Below, one piece after another: positions 1-13,200 of a DNA stretch of 64,000 nt. A program made the translations under genes and the position numbers. Numbering within the stretch: position 1 is the stretch's first letter; each line of letters starts with the position of its first letter. The notes below the pieces were generated by a model. The model did no database searches. It saw only the letters and a program-made list of their open reading frames with translations, and was not told where the DNA came from. Origin of the DNA: Dasyornis broadbenti (taxonomy: Eukaryota; Chordata; Aves; Passeriformes; Dasyornithidae); the NCBI GenBank assembly GCA_013397935.1, contig VZRN01005007.1:420008-484007 (forward strand), read 5' to 3'.

Positions 1-1162
1 AGCACAGGGCAGACAGCCTCCTCCAGCACCCTCCCAACTCACAGCTGGTGAAAGAGCGTTTGTGGGACTCTGGCCACAAGCCAGGCTGGTTTGGCCAAGC
101 CCAGCCAAGACCTACACTGGCAGGATCCTACATGTCCTGAATGCCTGTTTCACACACCACACTACTTTCTCCTGTTGGTGAAACTCAATAATAAAGGCAA
201 CAGCAGCTTTAAAATACTCTGAAGTTCCTATTTCTACCATACTGGATTTATTGACACTTCTCTCTGTTTTTTAACCTGAACCTCTTTGCAGGAAATAATT
301 CAACTGGTATTTTTGTCTTTAATTTGTTTTTAAATTGCAGTTGTCAGGAGGAACAACTTTTCATACTTGATTTATAGGGAAGCGTGAACAGAAGCAGCAA
401 ATAGCCACTGGCCTGCAGGAACATGCCAATTTGGGGGCTAAAATTACTGTGTGTGCTTTCTTTTAAAACCAAGATAAACAGACATACAAATATATGCATA
501 AATAGATTTCTATACAGGATTAAGAATGAATGCTTACAAAGTTGTCTGTAACCTCAGAGGTCACAGTTTTGCACAGACTTATGTGCCCTGAGCATTCCTG
601 CTGTGTGGCCATGGAGACCTGCAGCCAGGGTTTGGAAAAGGCTGAATTTGGTTTGATTTGATTCTGCTCAGAATTACAAGTTTCACCCTCAGCTGCTTAA
701 CTCAGCACTGGTTCCCACCTTGGCTGTGCTCAAATGCCTGCAGAGGCTGCCAGAGGGAGGCTGGGCAGGACACCAGATTCATCCTGGTAAAACATAGCCA
801 AGGCAGAGTCTGCAGAGCTCTAGGCTCTGGAGTCATAAATCCCATCTCATTGGAGCGCAGGGCAATTAGCCCTGTGCTGTCACAGCTTACGTCACTTGGA
901 GAAAGCTCTGTGCCACTGCTGACAGAGCCGCCAGCTGGGGCTACCAGTGCTTCCCTGGGCACTGCAGGCAGTGACACCCCAGGCACTGCAGGCACTGGCA
1001 GAAAGTGACACCCTGGACATGCCACACCCTGGCAGTGCTGACACTCAGTGCAGCAGGGCTGGCCTGGGCACAGGAGCTGAGTACAGCCCACAGCTGGGCC
1101 ATGTCAGGGCAGCCCAAGCCTGCAGTTCCCTATTGCATCCAGGTGCATCCCAAAGTCATTAC
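1..1162 (-). other. OPHN1 intron 8 (partial)
   Basis: Intronic sequence continuing past the left edge. It contains an AT-rich part (about 180-560) and a short repeat-like stretch near 955-1045 with several copies of CACTGCAGGCA/GTGACACC. No exon, RNA gene or recognisable transposon was seen. Confidence 0.85.
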
Positions 1163-1292
1163 ATTTCTCCTGAGTGTACAGGTAGCCCTCGATGGTCGGC
1201 TGCCCAGGCAGCTTGCAGGTTAGGGGTGCTTCCTTCATCCTCTTCTTCAGATCTTCCAGCTCCTCACGCGTGCTGGAGAAGTGATTCCTTGT
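1163..1292 (-). CDS. OPHN1: OPHN1 coding exon 8 (residues 235-277, BAR-PH linker and PH start)
   Basis: The 130-base exon has acceptor taccag and donor gtaatg, and leaves in phase 1 with the first base of a Trp codon. It encodes TRNHFSSTREELEDLKKRMK, then a linker and the first PH strand (GQPTIEGYLYTQEK). The next exon is outside the window. Confidence 0.96.
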
Positions 1293-4200
1293 CTGGTAAC
1301 AGAAAAGAAACAGAAGCATATTTGAATATGAGCAAAGAGTGAGCTGCAGGTATTTATTCCTAGATAAATCTGAGGTGCTCTAGCAGAAATGAATCAGTCC
1401 CCAAGGTACAAAACATGGAAACCACTTCAAAAATCCACATGGAAACTCTGGCTATAAGAACCACTGGGTTCTTAGAGATCAAAGAGACACACCATGTGCA
1501 GAGATGGTGCTGGAGTGCCCCAGCTGGGAGGCCACTTGTTCCCTTAATTAAAGAACTGCAGCACATTTCAAGGCTGGGTGGAGCAGAGGCACCTGAGGTC
1601 CTGTTCACACCACTGCTTGGGTAACTCTCCTTCCAAATGTGTTGATTCCCAAAGGGTCAGGCAACATTGCTGGGCTTAAAAGAGTCACATCAACACGGGG
1701 TACAAAATCAGGCATTTTGATGGAATACTTGGACTAATTAATGAGCCAGCAGCAAAACCAGCTTGGCTCAGATTTACAGCTGTTGTTCCACAGGAGTGAA
1801 GGCCAGACAGAAAAGACTGAGGATAAGGGAAACAGGACTCAGATATTCTACCCCATGAGCACACTTGGCCAGCAGAGGACCTTATCAAAGCATGTAGCAA
1901 GCCTGTAGTAAGCCAGTACCATTAAGATCAAGGTTAGAGGTCTTCTTAGAGCACAATTTCAATCTCGCGCAACAGAAAGAAAATCTCAGGCTTGTTTATG
2001 CACCAGGTTAAATGATGCAATAGCCCCTTCCAGAGAAAACAATTTCATAGACCTGTAACTATCCTGTGCAGGAGAGGGCAAAACACATGTGAACTGAGAA
2101 GGAAATAACTGTATCTGCAGCACCCACAATGCAAACATGGCCAGACTGCTTGGAAAGACCTTGCCATCAGAGCTGTGTAAATCCAAATGAGAACAGAAGT
2201 CACACAGGAAAGTCCTTCAGCTGGGCAGGGACTCACATTCTGCAGGCTGAGCTGGAGCTGCTGCTTGTACGGGAGGAAATCCTGTGTCAGCTCCACTGTT
2301 AGGTTGTTGTAAGTGAAGAGGCTGTGGAGAAACGCCAGCACCTGCAATGGAGGGAAGGGACAGACTGAACTCCTGTGTTCATAATCGAAGGAAAGATGGA
2401 CAGAGTGTGATGTTTCAGAAATAACATATACAATTATTTTTTTCTTACATCTTTGGAAAGATGTCAGCCTTGGTATGGCAAATGCACCACAGTGTCCCTA
2501 AATCCCAAGCTACCACCCACACATCTGTCTGAATCAAACACCCAGAATGAAAGACCCTGCAGGGAGACCCAGAGCAGATCTGCAGAGTGCTCATCCACAA
2601 GATCCACAGGATCCCACACTCCATTGCAGCCAGCACTGGGGTGAAGACACCACCCAGGGCAGGGTTCCCGCACCCAGCCACAGGCTGGGACCACTGCAGG
2701 CCAGGGTGGGACAGGTGAGCAGAGCAGGTAACACCTCTGTCCCTCTGCAGACAGACAGCACTACCAAACCCAAAGGGGCCAAGATAACCCGTAACAAGAC
2801 CTGTAGCTATGAATAGGTTCTAGCCTGTTCCTCAGGATCGACGGACAGCCAGAAGAAATAGGGCTGGGGCTTCACAGTGCTCCAGCAAGGACCACTAAGG
2901 CTGTCAAGATGCAGCATGCCAAGGATGCAAGGTTAACTCCTACCCCACAGGACTGAATCCAACCTGGAAACTCATCCCTTCCTGCCACTGCCAGCACATC
3001 TGAGCATCAACCAATGAGGCTGAGAGAAAAGGAAACTCCTACCGGCTCTACAATACTGAATTTCTTGCTTTCCTGTACTTCCTGGATCTGGTACACATAC
3101 TCGAGGGAGGACTCAAAGAAATTGTGTCTCTCTTTGTCCACCTGAAGGTCAGCCTAGAAGAAAGAGGGAAAAATGGAAAAAGAAAATACATCACATGTAG
3201 TTTGAAAATATTTGACTCGCTTTTGTCTGTGAGCCCACATATATTTCTGTCCTCACTAAAAACAGTCTGCCAGGTGTCCAGCCTGGCTTTGAACTGGAAC
3301 ATTAGATATTTTCTAACTCTGCCCATTTGTCGCTCCCTTTCATTCAAGGATCCAAAACCTCCCTCTGCAAGGACAAGGCTTTCCCAAAGCTCATGTGTTA
3401 TTTTAGCACAAGCTTTTTCTCCACACACAACCCTGTGAAGACAAGGCCACCATCACAACCCTCTTGCCTGACTCCATCTGTGTCCCAGAACCTGCAATTG
3501 TGGCGCTGCAGCAGGAGCACACAATGCTCCCTGAGCTCACACACAATCTGCCTGGTCTGACAGATCCAACCAGATGCAGCTGCTCTGGCGTGGGCTGGAA
3601 CAGCTGGGCTTCCTTCCTTGCTGCAACATGCCTGCAGCAGCACCAGCTGGCAGGAACCCCCTTCCGCTGCCTGCCCCCACAGCCACCCAAAAGCACCAGC
3701 AGCAAGGCAGGATGCCAGGCCACTGAAAGGAATAATAACTGGTTATTTTTCAGCCAGAGCACAGGTGAAAGAGTGGCCAGTCCCCAGCTGTGCCAGTGCC
3801 ACTGGCCACTGCCCTACACCATCACAGTGATAACAAGCAATGACAATGCATAAAGCCACTACCAGCACCCACCAGACAAAGGAGAACTATGAGCTTGAAT
3901 TCCCTGCTGTCACACAGAGAATCCAGGCTTTGGGTAGATTTAATTCATTATCAATTCCAACAGGTTACTGGAAGGGATGATTCCTCACCCCTTTTTTAAG
4001 ACATAAAGCAGCTGGTGCTGTTGCTTCTGGATCCAACTCTGAGGAAAATTCTATACACACCTCCTGCAACTGAGATTCCTTCTTTTTGGAGGACAAATGC
4101 AAGTGGCGATCCAGCATAGAGTAAAACTTCTCACCATCCTTCTCAAACTTTTTCTTTCTTTCCTGTAGATGCAAGAGGTTGAAGCACAACCAGTTAATGG

Positions 4201-7200
4201 CATTTTCCGGATAAGAACATGCATCAACACCAAGATCCTTTGTGCAATTTTGTATTCCCATGTACAAATTTTGGTCAACCAGCCAGAGAACAGGAGGCCA
4301 TTTCCCATTTGCTCTGCTTTCACAGCCCTTTGCCTACCTTGGTTGCAGTTACACCTCAAGACCCAGTCTAGCAATACTCTGTGGCACAAGAAGTACTTTT
4401 TCATGCCAACATCATAGCAAAAGCCCCACCGATGAGGTGCTGTTCCCTCTCTCAATCAATATCCAGTAAACTGGAGAGGTACTCATACATCGAAACCCTG
4501 TTCACCATCTGCTGACACGCTGTTCACGCAGCCCAGAAACAACTGGGCAAACACTGCAATGTCAGAGACACATCAAGGTCAAGAAAAGGTTCATTAGAGT
4601 TTGGCAGGTCTCTGTTCTAAGGACTTTATCGTTTGTTTCTGAAGAGTATCAGAACAAAAGCAAAAGCCTGGAAAGTCGACAGGCAGGCAGGAAATCCTCA
4701 TATGCCTGTCAGCAGTGCTGCAAAGAGAGCACAAATGAACAAGAGCAGCAAACAGAGACACTCAAGAAGGAACCCCCAAGAGCAGGCAGGGAGCAGCAGA
4801 ACCGAGCACCAGGCTGTTGGCTCCTGCCTTGCACTGACTGAGACACTGGAGATCATGAAACAACCAGAGTAGTGGCCAGGTTGACAAATACCCACTTCAG
4901 ATGGTAACTGAGATATCAGGCATTCCTGGCAGGCAACTAAATTACTAAAATCAGGAAATTCCAGCCTGGCAGCAGCCTCAGTGCCAGGTCCAAGCAGTTG
5001 AGAGCTGCTGTACACATAGTGCAGGTATGTATGGGATGCCCCGACCTTCTGTCTGGCTTTTGAAAGCTCAAGAAAGTGGAAAGCAATTAGGAAGTTCCAG
5101 CTTCCTGGGGAATTACTGGTATCTTTCAACATCTGTCTCCTGAAAGCCCTGAAATCCTGTTCTCTTGCCCCCACTCAGAAATTCACGGATAAGCAAGCAC
5201 ATATCAGTGCTACCACAAACCAGAGCAGATGGACTCTGCTCTGCTAATACTCAGACTCAGACTGCTGGGTATTAGGAATTTTCCTCATGAATTCAGTAGT
5301 GACTGCAGCTTCCCCTGCCATAAAGTTTTGCTTCCCCATTCCACTTGCACAGACTATTCCATCCGTCTGTGGGGATGGCCTGCAGCAGGATGCCTGCTGG
5401 CTCCCAGAACCCCTACCTGGGCTCAGCACAGTTGACTCCTAGTAACAGTAAGAAGCCTTCCTGCCAGCTGCCCTCCTGGAAAATGGATTCTCTCCCCACA
5501 AGAGTCCTGACATGGCTGTAGTGAAAGCACAAATACCATGGGGAAATGGCACCAATTTGACTACCCCTGCTTATATGTAACTGTCCGGAGCAGGCCAGGC
5601 TTACCCCAGCAAACCTCTTCACCTCAGCAATTACATGTCCTGCCCTGCAGACCCTGGAATTACAGGACACCTGAAAGGAAGTGCATCCACTGGAATCACC
5701 CCCTGCAATATCAGGTACTGTGACTCCGTGCAGCAACCTTGCACCTCAGAGCAGAGAGGTCCATATCAAATCCAGAGCAGCAGAAAGTCCTCCAAGGGTG
5801 AATCCTAATTTAAGCAGCTCAGCAAGCGGGGCTGAGGCCAGGAAGCGCTGTGAAAACAAACCACCACCCTCGTGACTAACACCCTGATCAGCAAACCCAA
5901 ACCCAGCTCAGCGAAAGTGTCTGCAGAGCAGTAGTTCCTGTGTCTGGAGGGTCACACTCCTGAGCTGTCTGTGCCATTAATGCCTCGTCTAATGCAGCCA
6001 GGAACTCAGCTTGTTTCCATTTCCTTAACGAGGAGCCTCTGGATGCAGCAGCCTGGCAGCATGTGGCTCCTGGCTTGTCCCCAGGAGAGGTGACATTGCT
6101 GTGGGAGGCTGTGGTGCCCACACAGATGGCCACAAGAACAAGAACCCATGGAGGAGGCCATGAGCTGTGTGTGGCCGTGGTGCCCACACAGACGGCCACA
6201 GGAACATGAGCCTGCAGCCACAGGGAGACCATAAACCACCAGGCAGTAGCTTTGCCACCAGCTTGTGGGCAGCTCCCTGAGGGTCCTGGGACAGAGGGGT
6301 CACTCCTGCTCAGGGAAGGACTGGTGAAAAGAAAGGAAAAGCCTGGGAGAGCAACGGAGCCCCTTCTGCAGCAGGAGCTGGGAAGCCAGACAGAAACTCC
6401 TTCAGGTAGTGCCTCCTTCTCTGCCAGTGCCCACGGCAGGCAGGGGCACACGGCTGCACTGAGGACATGGAGCACTGAGCTCTTTCTGGGGATTGAAGGG
6501 ACTGGGAATGATGTCCAAGATGGACCCACGCGCGACAGGACCACAGTGCAGCATGGCATTTTGGGCCACTAAGAGGGAGCTTGCCAATCATTCCCACTCT
6601 GGCTAATTAGCATATAACTGAACAGCAGAAGAATGACCTACAAATCCCTCTGAGCTGGCTCCTGAACAGACCAAGCAATGACAAAAAAACAACGCAAAAA
6701 AATCACCCAGACTGAAGCACAATCTGGAAACATAAGCACAAATTAGTTCCTCATGAATATTCAGCAGAGGGTAACACCACGTTCCCATTAAGGTTTGCCA
6801 AGTTCAAGAGCCACCCATCTTCCATTTATTGCTCACTGGGAGCAACGGAGCGGATCCTGCTGAGTGCAGGCAAGAGGGTGCTGTGCAAAAACCCCACACT
6901 GGGAGCTGTGACAGACATTGCTTTACCCAGGAATGAGCAGGAGCCCTCAGGAAAGCATTGTCTGCCTGCTGTGGCATATGATCCAGCAGCAGTTCTGGCT
7001 GCTCTGTGTGTGCCAGGTCCTGCCCATGCCCTGACTGCTGCCAGCACTGGGGCAACACTGAGCCCCTCAGCAGCTTTGGGTCCAGCTGACCAGGGGGAAA
7101 GGGGCAAACATACTTGCCAAAATTCCCTCTTAACCATTAGTTGCTAGTCAGGATCCTCTGTATTTCCCATCCTAGGAGAGGTGGGGTAAGCAGCAGGAAA

Positions 7201-10200
7201 GAAGCCCAGCCCATGGTCCACTTCTCCTCTCCTTAAGGAATGAAGCACACTTTGCTATGGAAGCCCCCACCTCCACACACACCCGAGGGGTTCGAGTGCA
7301 AGATCAGTGGATGGAGGATCATCATAACTCATTTTTATGTGGCATCAGCAGTTAATTCAAAAACAGATTTCTAAAAAGTCAAGTTGAGGGATGTAGAAAG
7401 AGCAGTTCAATCAAAACACAGTGCATCCTGGTGTTTATTCCTCACCCACTGGTTTCTCTCCAATGCTCCTTAGGCCTTGCTCCCACAGAGATGAAAGCAA
7501 GTAAAAGTGACTATCCTCCCTTTCTTTTAAAATTATAATTAATGAAATTAATAACAGAGTTAACTAAGTCCTTTTAGGAATATGTTATCTCTTATGGAAA
7601 AACTTTTGACAAACACTGCAGCTATTCAGCATTCCTCCCACCCTTACAGTACATCCAAACAAGCTTTTCCTTCTGAATTTTTTGGTTTGCTTTGTGTTTC
7701 TTAATAAAAAGCTGTCTCCTTCCAAGTGAAATTGGAATTAAACTTTCCCTATTCAAATCCTCCTCAACTCAATAAGTGTAGCCAGGCTCTTCCCACAGTG
7801 TCTCAGCCCCACAGTGTGGAAGCTGAGCCCCAGGGCTATGGAGAGGGAGGGATGGGGCCTCCGTATGCACCAGCTCCTTTCCACACTCACCCCCTGCCAT
7901 GAGTGCCAGGGCTGGGAAATGGGTCAGCTCATGGAGTTGCAGATCCTCCTTTTCATCTGTGAAGTGGCACATGCACACACTGATAGCAAATCACAGGGAC
8001 AGCAGTGACCCCATGGCGCTGCGGCAGGAGGGAGTGGCTGGAGGGGGTCCCAGTGGCAGCCTGGGGCTGCCCTGTGTGGGAGCACACCTTCCCGAGGAGA
8101 CTGCATTCGTCCCGGGAGAACGGGTGAATGCAGACTCAGATGTGTTGGTCAGACCGACTGGCTGCGCTCCAGCCAGAGGCATCACAAAGCCCCAATTCAA
8201 GGGCTCTTCCTATTTGGCTCCAGCAGCTCGCAAAGGGAACAGAAAACATCTCACAGAAGGCGACGCTGCTAAAATACGGAAACTAAGCAGAGGGCACAAA
8301 TTCCCTGTGTCATGTTTCCAGCCTGTTCCACAGCCCGGTCCCGGCCTCTGACCCTGGTGCAGATCAGGAAGGGCCCACAGGGCAATGCCAGGCCCAGCAG
8401 CAATGAGGGAACCCACAGTGACAGCACCCCGCTGTGAGGACCCTCATTTGTACTTTGCACCTTCTGCTGCTGGATGGGGATGACCCAGAGATGCATCGCA
8501 GGCCGGCAAGTGAAGGAAGGCTCAGCGCCCAAGGTGATACCTGAAGGTACAGCCCAGCAGCAGTATGGCACAGGCTCCTGTTAGGGAAGCATCAGACCTG
8601 AGGACAAGGGAGTGGCTGGGCTGCCTCCCAAATTCACACCCTCTCAAGGCTTTGGGGCAGCACGGGGACAGTGATACCTCCCTGAGCATCCCTGTCACTG
8701 TGGGCACACCTGGATCCTGGCATGGTGCAAGGTGCTGCCCTGTGAGTTCCTGTGTGGCTGAGCCACAGCACAGTCCTCTTCCCTCCAGGCACAACAAAAC
8801 CCAAAACCACAATGACTGAGCCACCTGCAACAACTCCCTACCCTCTGCCACCTCTCCAGCTGCTCTGAGCAGTGCCCTGCCACTGTCACCACCCAACATT
8901 TCCACCTGGAGTGCCCTGCTCGTCCACAGGGACTGAGGAAGAGCTGCAGGCTGCCAGGTGCTCAGCCCCGCCGGTACTGGGGCTGTGGCACCAGCCCTGC
9001 TGAGACCTGTGCCTGCCCACTGGGCATGGCCAGTCTGGAGCAGGACATGGGCACATGGCCCCTGGGTGGAGGTAGCTCAGCTCTCAGGGCACAGCACACT
9101 CTGGGCTGCGGGCAAAGTGGCCCTTACACACCTTAAGGGCTCTCTGGCAAGAAAACAGCTCGAGAGACACGAGAGCAGGGGCTGTGGGCAGCACCTCTGC
9201 CATGCTCGTGGCTGCAGCTCCTCAGAGGACTCCTCACACCAGCCCTCAGGGCATGGTAAAGGGCAGGAGGGCCACTGAGTATCTCTTCTCAAACTCTGTA
9301 TTTATTAAACGTCAAAGTCTCCAGATGGGCTGGGCTGAATCCAAGCCCCAAGTGTTCTCCAAAACATCTCCATTTCGGAGCTGGGTCAGAGCCAGCCCCA
9401 TTTTAAGCTGCCGCTGAGTAACGTGGAACCTGGACTTCTTGATAGCAGACAAGGGAAAAATGATCCTTTGTGCTCTACATGTGCAGAATTTGCTTTTTAT
9501 AGCTTGTTTCTTTAAAAGTTTGGTCCATCTGAAAGACTCATTAGATGCTTCATGTAAATATTTCATAACAAAAGCCCTATGACTATAATCAGGTTCTGCC
9601 TGCCGGCCTCTGCTGCTTTCTCTCCCGCCCGTTTTCCCTCCTTCCCTTCCTCCCTCCCACTCCACCACACACTTCTCTGCAGAAAGTATTTTGTTCTCAA
9701 TAGCACTGAATAAACAAAGGAGAGAGGAGAGAAAGCAACACGGAGGATCTCCTGGTTGAAACAAACACTCCTTGCTCAGGATGGAGGCGGTGTTGGAATA
9801 AGGCCAGGAGAGAACCCAAAGAATTCAGGAAAAGATTTTGGAGCCTCTTATGATTGAAAAATCAGACTAAAAGTCACAGCACGAACCCTCATGCCAGCAG
9901 CTGAAAGCCAGCATTGAATAGGGAGTTTCTGTGTGCCTCAAGTCAGAATGCAGTAGAGCAACTGTCTGCTTGTTAAGAACAACAGGAGAAAAATCTGAAT
10001 TCAAACACAGTAAGAGAAAACAGATCTGTTTACATTGAAAACAAACAAACAAGCCTTACCTTGGTGAACCCTATCTGCTCCTTCCGGAAGTTTTCCAAAG
10101 GTTTGATCAGCAAATCACTCGCGTTCTGCACCTACAGTGCAAAGAAAAAGCATTTTAATTGCAGGGCACTGAACAATTTTCTCCTAAACAGAAGCTGAAC

Positions 10201-13200
10201 AGAGCTAGAAGCCAAGAACTCTCAGATTTTAATGTTTTTGACTGCAGACTTCTTCTCTGTCTCTAGGTGAGGTCACTTAACCCTGCTCTTCCCCATCAGT
10301 AACACACAGCAAATCCCAACCACAGACCAGGAGGCTTTGGGGGCATCCTGTGGATGATAGGAGGTGTCCCCCACCCCGATCTAATAACACTGCTCTCAAA
10401 TAAAGGACAGACCTCCCTTCTCCTGAGATTCAGCCAGAAGGTTATCTGTCACAGGAACAGCTAGGGAAAAGGGAAAGCCTGCCTGTGTCTCTTCCACTCG
10501 TGTCTCATGCCTGAGAGATGCTTTCCTGGGTGATACTCTGCATACCTTTATCATGAATCCACATGAACATTCATCCCAGTTTGTATCACTAGCCCCAGTT
10601 CCATCCTGGCACTGGGACCAACCTCCTCCCTCTTCCTATTCCCACTTCTGTGACAGGCTCTGCCCCACGGTCTAGAGAAGGGAGAGGAGAAAAGAAGGGG
10701 ACAGGATACCACACAGCCACAGCCCTTGAGGGAATTTAAAGCTGATAAACATGGTGAGTGGGAAACCTCCTGAAGGAGTTGCTATAAAAGAGAACTGGTC
10801 CTACAAGTAGAGGGCAAAACCCCTCAACTTTGAAAATTGGACAGTGCATGAATCCCTGAAACAATCCCTTCCACTTCTGCCCCACTACCAAAGGAGCCAC
10901 TTTACCTGGAACGTAATTACTAATAAAGAACTATCTCAGTCCTTTCCTGGTTTCCTGCTGTTCCCTGCCTGCCTGTGGACCCTCCAGCCCAGCCTGGCAG
11001 GAGCTCCTTCTGCTGCACGAGGCAGGGGAATGCAGAGCCAAGCAGCACATTCCTGGCATGCTGTAAGCTCTCCTCTGAGCCTAACCTTCATGTTTTTCCT
11101 GGAATTAGGAGTGAAATGGGAAGCCAGCACTGGCTCTGGAGGAGCTGTGGAGAGGCTGAGGGCACATAGCAGCAGGAAGTCGATGGTAGTGCATTGTCCT
11201 GTGGAAGCTGGGCTGGCACAGATGGGCTCAGGGAGACCTGGCTGCCTGCACCCAGCAAAAATGGAGTGGAAACACTTCTAATTCATTAACCCTTGGTTTC
11301 ACCAACAGAAGCAGCTGGTGAGCAGCCTGGGCACAGTGCAACCCCTCCAGATGCAGTGTCTGGGGCTCTGTGCCTGCCTGCACTGCCTGGTAGAACCACA
11401 GCCCTCCACACCTATTGCTGCACCTGCCCTGTGCTCAGGGCCCACAGCCATGGGACCAGATAAGCATAAAGCACATTCCCAGTGCTCCCAGCTTCCCCCT
11501 GATGGGAAGCCTCCCACATGGTGCTGTGGCTGTGATTTGGCATGTAGCCATGTCAGGAATGACAGAACCCAGTTCCCACCTCCTTACCATCATGGACCTC
11601 TCCAGCTCCACTTCCTGCAGCAGCTCTGCAAACTCCTTAAAGGACTCGGCTGTAAGAAAAGAAGAGGCTGGTCAGTGGAGCTGGGATATGGCATTGGAAT
11701 GTGGGACACACACCAGGACACCCCAATGTGGCTGCAACCCCAGCATGGCCATCTGAAGGATGGCAAAAAAAAATGAGAAGAGGTGGCCCCTTTAGGCAGA
11801 AACTGCATGAGGCAATGCCATGTGCAGGCTGACCATGAGGGGTATTTATTTATGCAAGGGAGAGGAGGGTCTACTGCCTCAAGCAATGAAGGAGAGATGG
11901 CCCTGGGATGGGAAGAGGAAATTAATTAGCTTTTATTAGGAACTGTGCTACAGAGATGGAGAGGCAGGCAGCAGGGAAGGGGCAAACGGAGGGAAGAGGT
12001 GAACAGGGGGAAGGGGCAGCTGCCATCCCAAGGGCCTGCAGCAGGACAGGACCTGCCACAGCAGGGGCTGTAGGTAGGACGGGGCTGCCTGTCCTGCCTG
12101 GACAGCTGCTGGTAGCACCAGGATGGGCCTGGCACCTCTGTCCTGGGAAGAGCTGCAGGTGCTTCCCTGGACCACGACAAGTGTGTTAAATGAAAATGGC
12201 CTGGAATGATAAACATCACATTCAGCAACAGGAAGCACAAAGTCCATGTACAGGAGGAAAGGCAGCAGGTGTAGACACGGTCACAGACACTGACACCACT
12301 CCCCAAAATGTTAGAAGTGAAACACAAAGATCTCATTGATCAGCAGTTGGAGACCAACTACAACAAAAATAGCATGAAACCTCTCCTTTAACAAACTGAA
12401 AGAAGAATAATTTAGCCTGGGGGAAAAAAAAGCCTAGATGGGAGCAGCTGATTCACACCACACCAAGGCAGGACATGCAGCCCCTCTCCCTGCCCATCAA
12501 AGGAGAACTTGGGAAGGGGCTGAATTTGTCACAGGAGAGGAAACCTCTCAGCAGCAGAGCACTGACAGTGCCGAACCAAACTTCCATCTCTGTGGGCTGC
12601 AAGGCAAGGCTGGGCAAACACTTGCCCATGCAGGTAGCATGGTCGTGTGCTGGATGCCTGGGGGAACAACCTTATCACCCTAGAGTACCTGGGAACTACC
12701 TGAGAGTTAGCTGAGAAAGATTCCCACACTTCCAGCCTGCTTGGCACAGCACAGAACGGGTCTGGCAGGTCCCACACTCCCTCTTGCCCTGGTGGAACCA
12801 GCCCAGAGTGGCTCAGTCAGACCCCAGAGCTCTGCACCAGCAGTTCAGACCCTCCCTCCCTGCTGCACACCAGGTTGGGCAGGGCAGCACACTAGGGGGC
12901 ACAGCAGGTGTACAGCAAGGCAGGCACAAGATTAGCTTGTCAGGGAGAGGGTGCTACTGTGCTCTGTGTGCAAGCTGAGGGCTCTCTCCCCTCATCCACA
13001 GTGGTACCTTGGGAGAGGTACCTGTCCTGCTAAAATCCAGTGTGAGGATCCATTCTGCAACTGCTGAGACACACAAAAGCGAACAACTGCAGACTCGTGA
13101 CACAGGCTCTCAGCTGGAAGTGGCACAACAGACCTCCCTGACGAGTCAGGAACATTTGAATTCTCCCCCAGCAAGGGCTCCAGTGCCCAGCAATGCAATG

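Noticed and set aside
5888..6559. 223-codon minus-strand open frame in OPHN1 intron 4
   Set aside because: It does not align to oligophrenin, spans a small tandem duplication and has no splice-consistent borders; exons 4 and 5 already join in frame across this intron.
7280..7300. GGGGTTCGAGTGCAAGATC resembling a tRNA T-loop
   Set aside because: No matching acceptor stem, D-arm or anticodon arm nearby.
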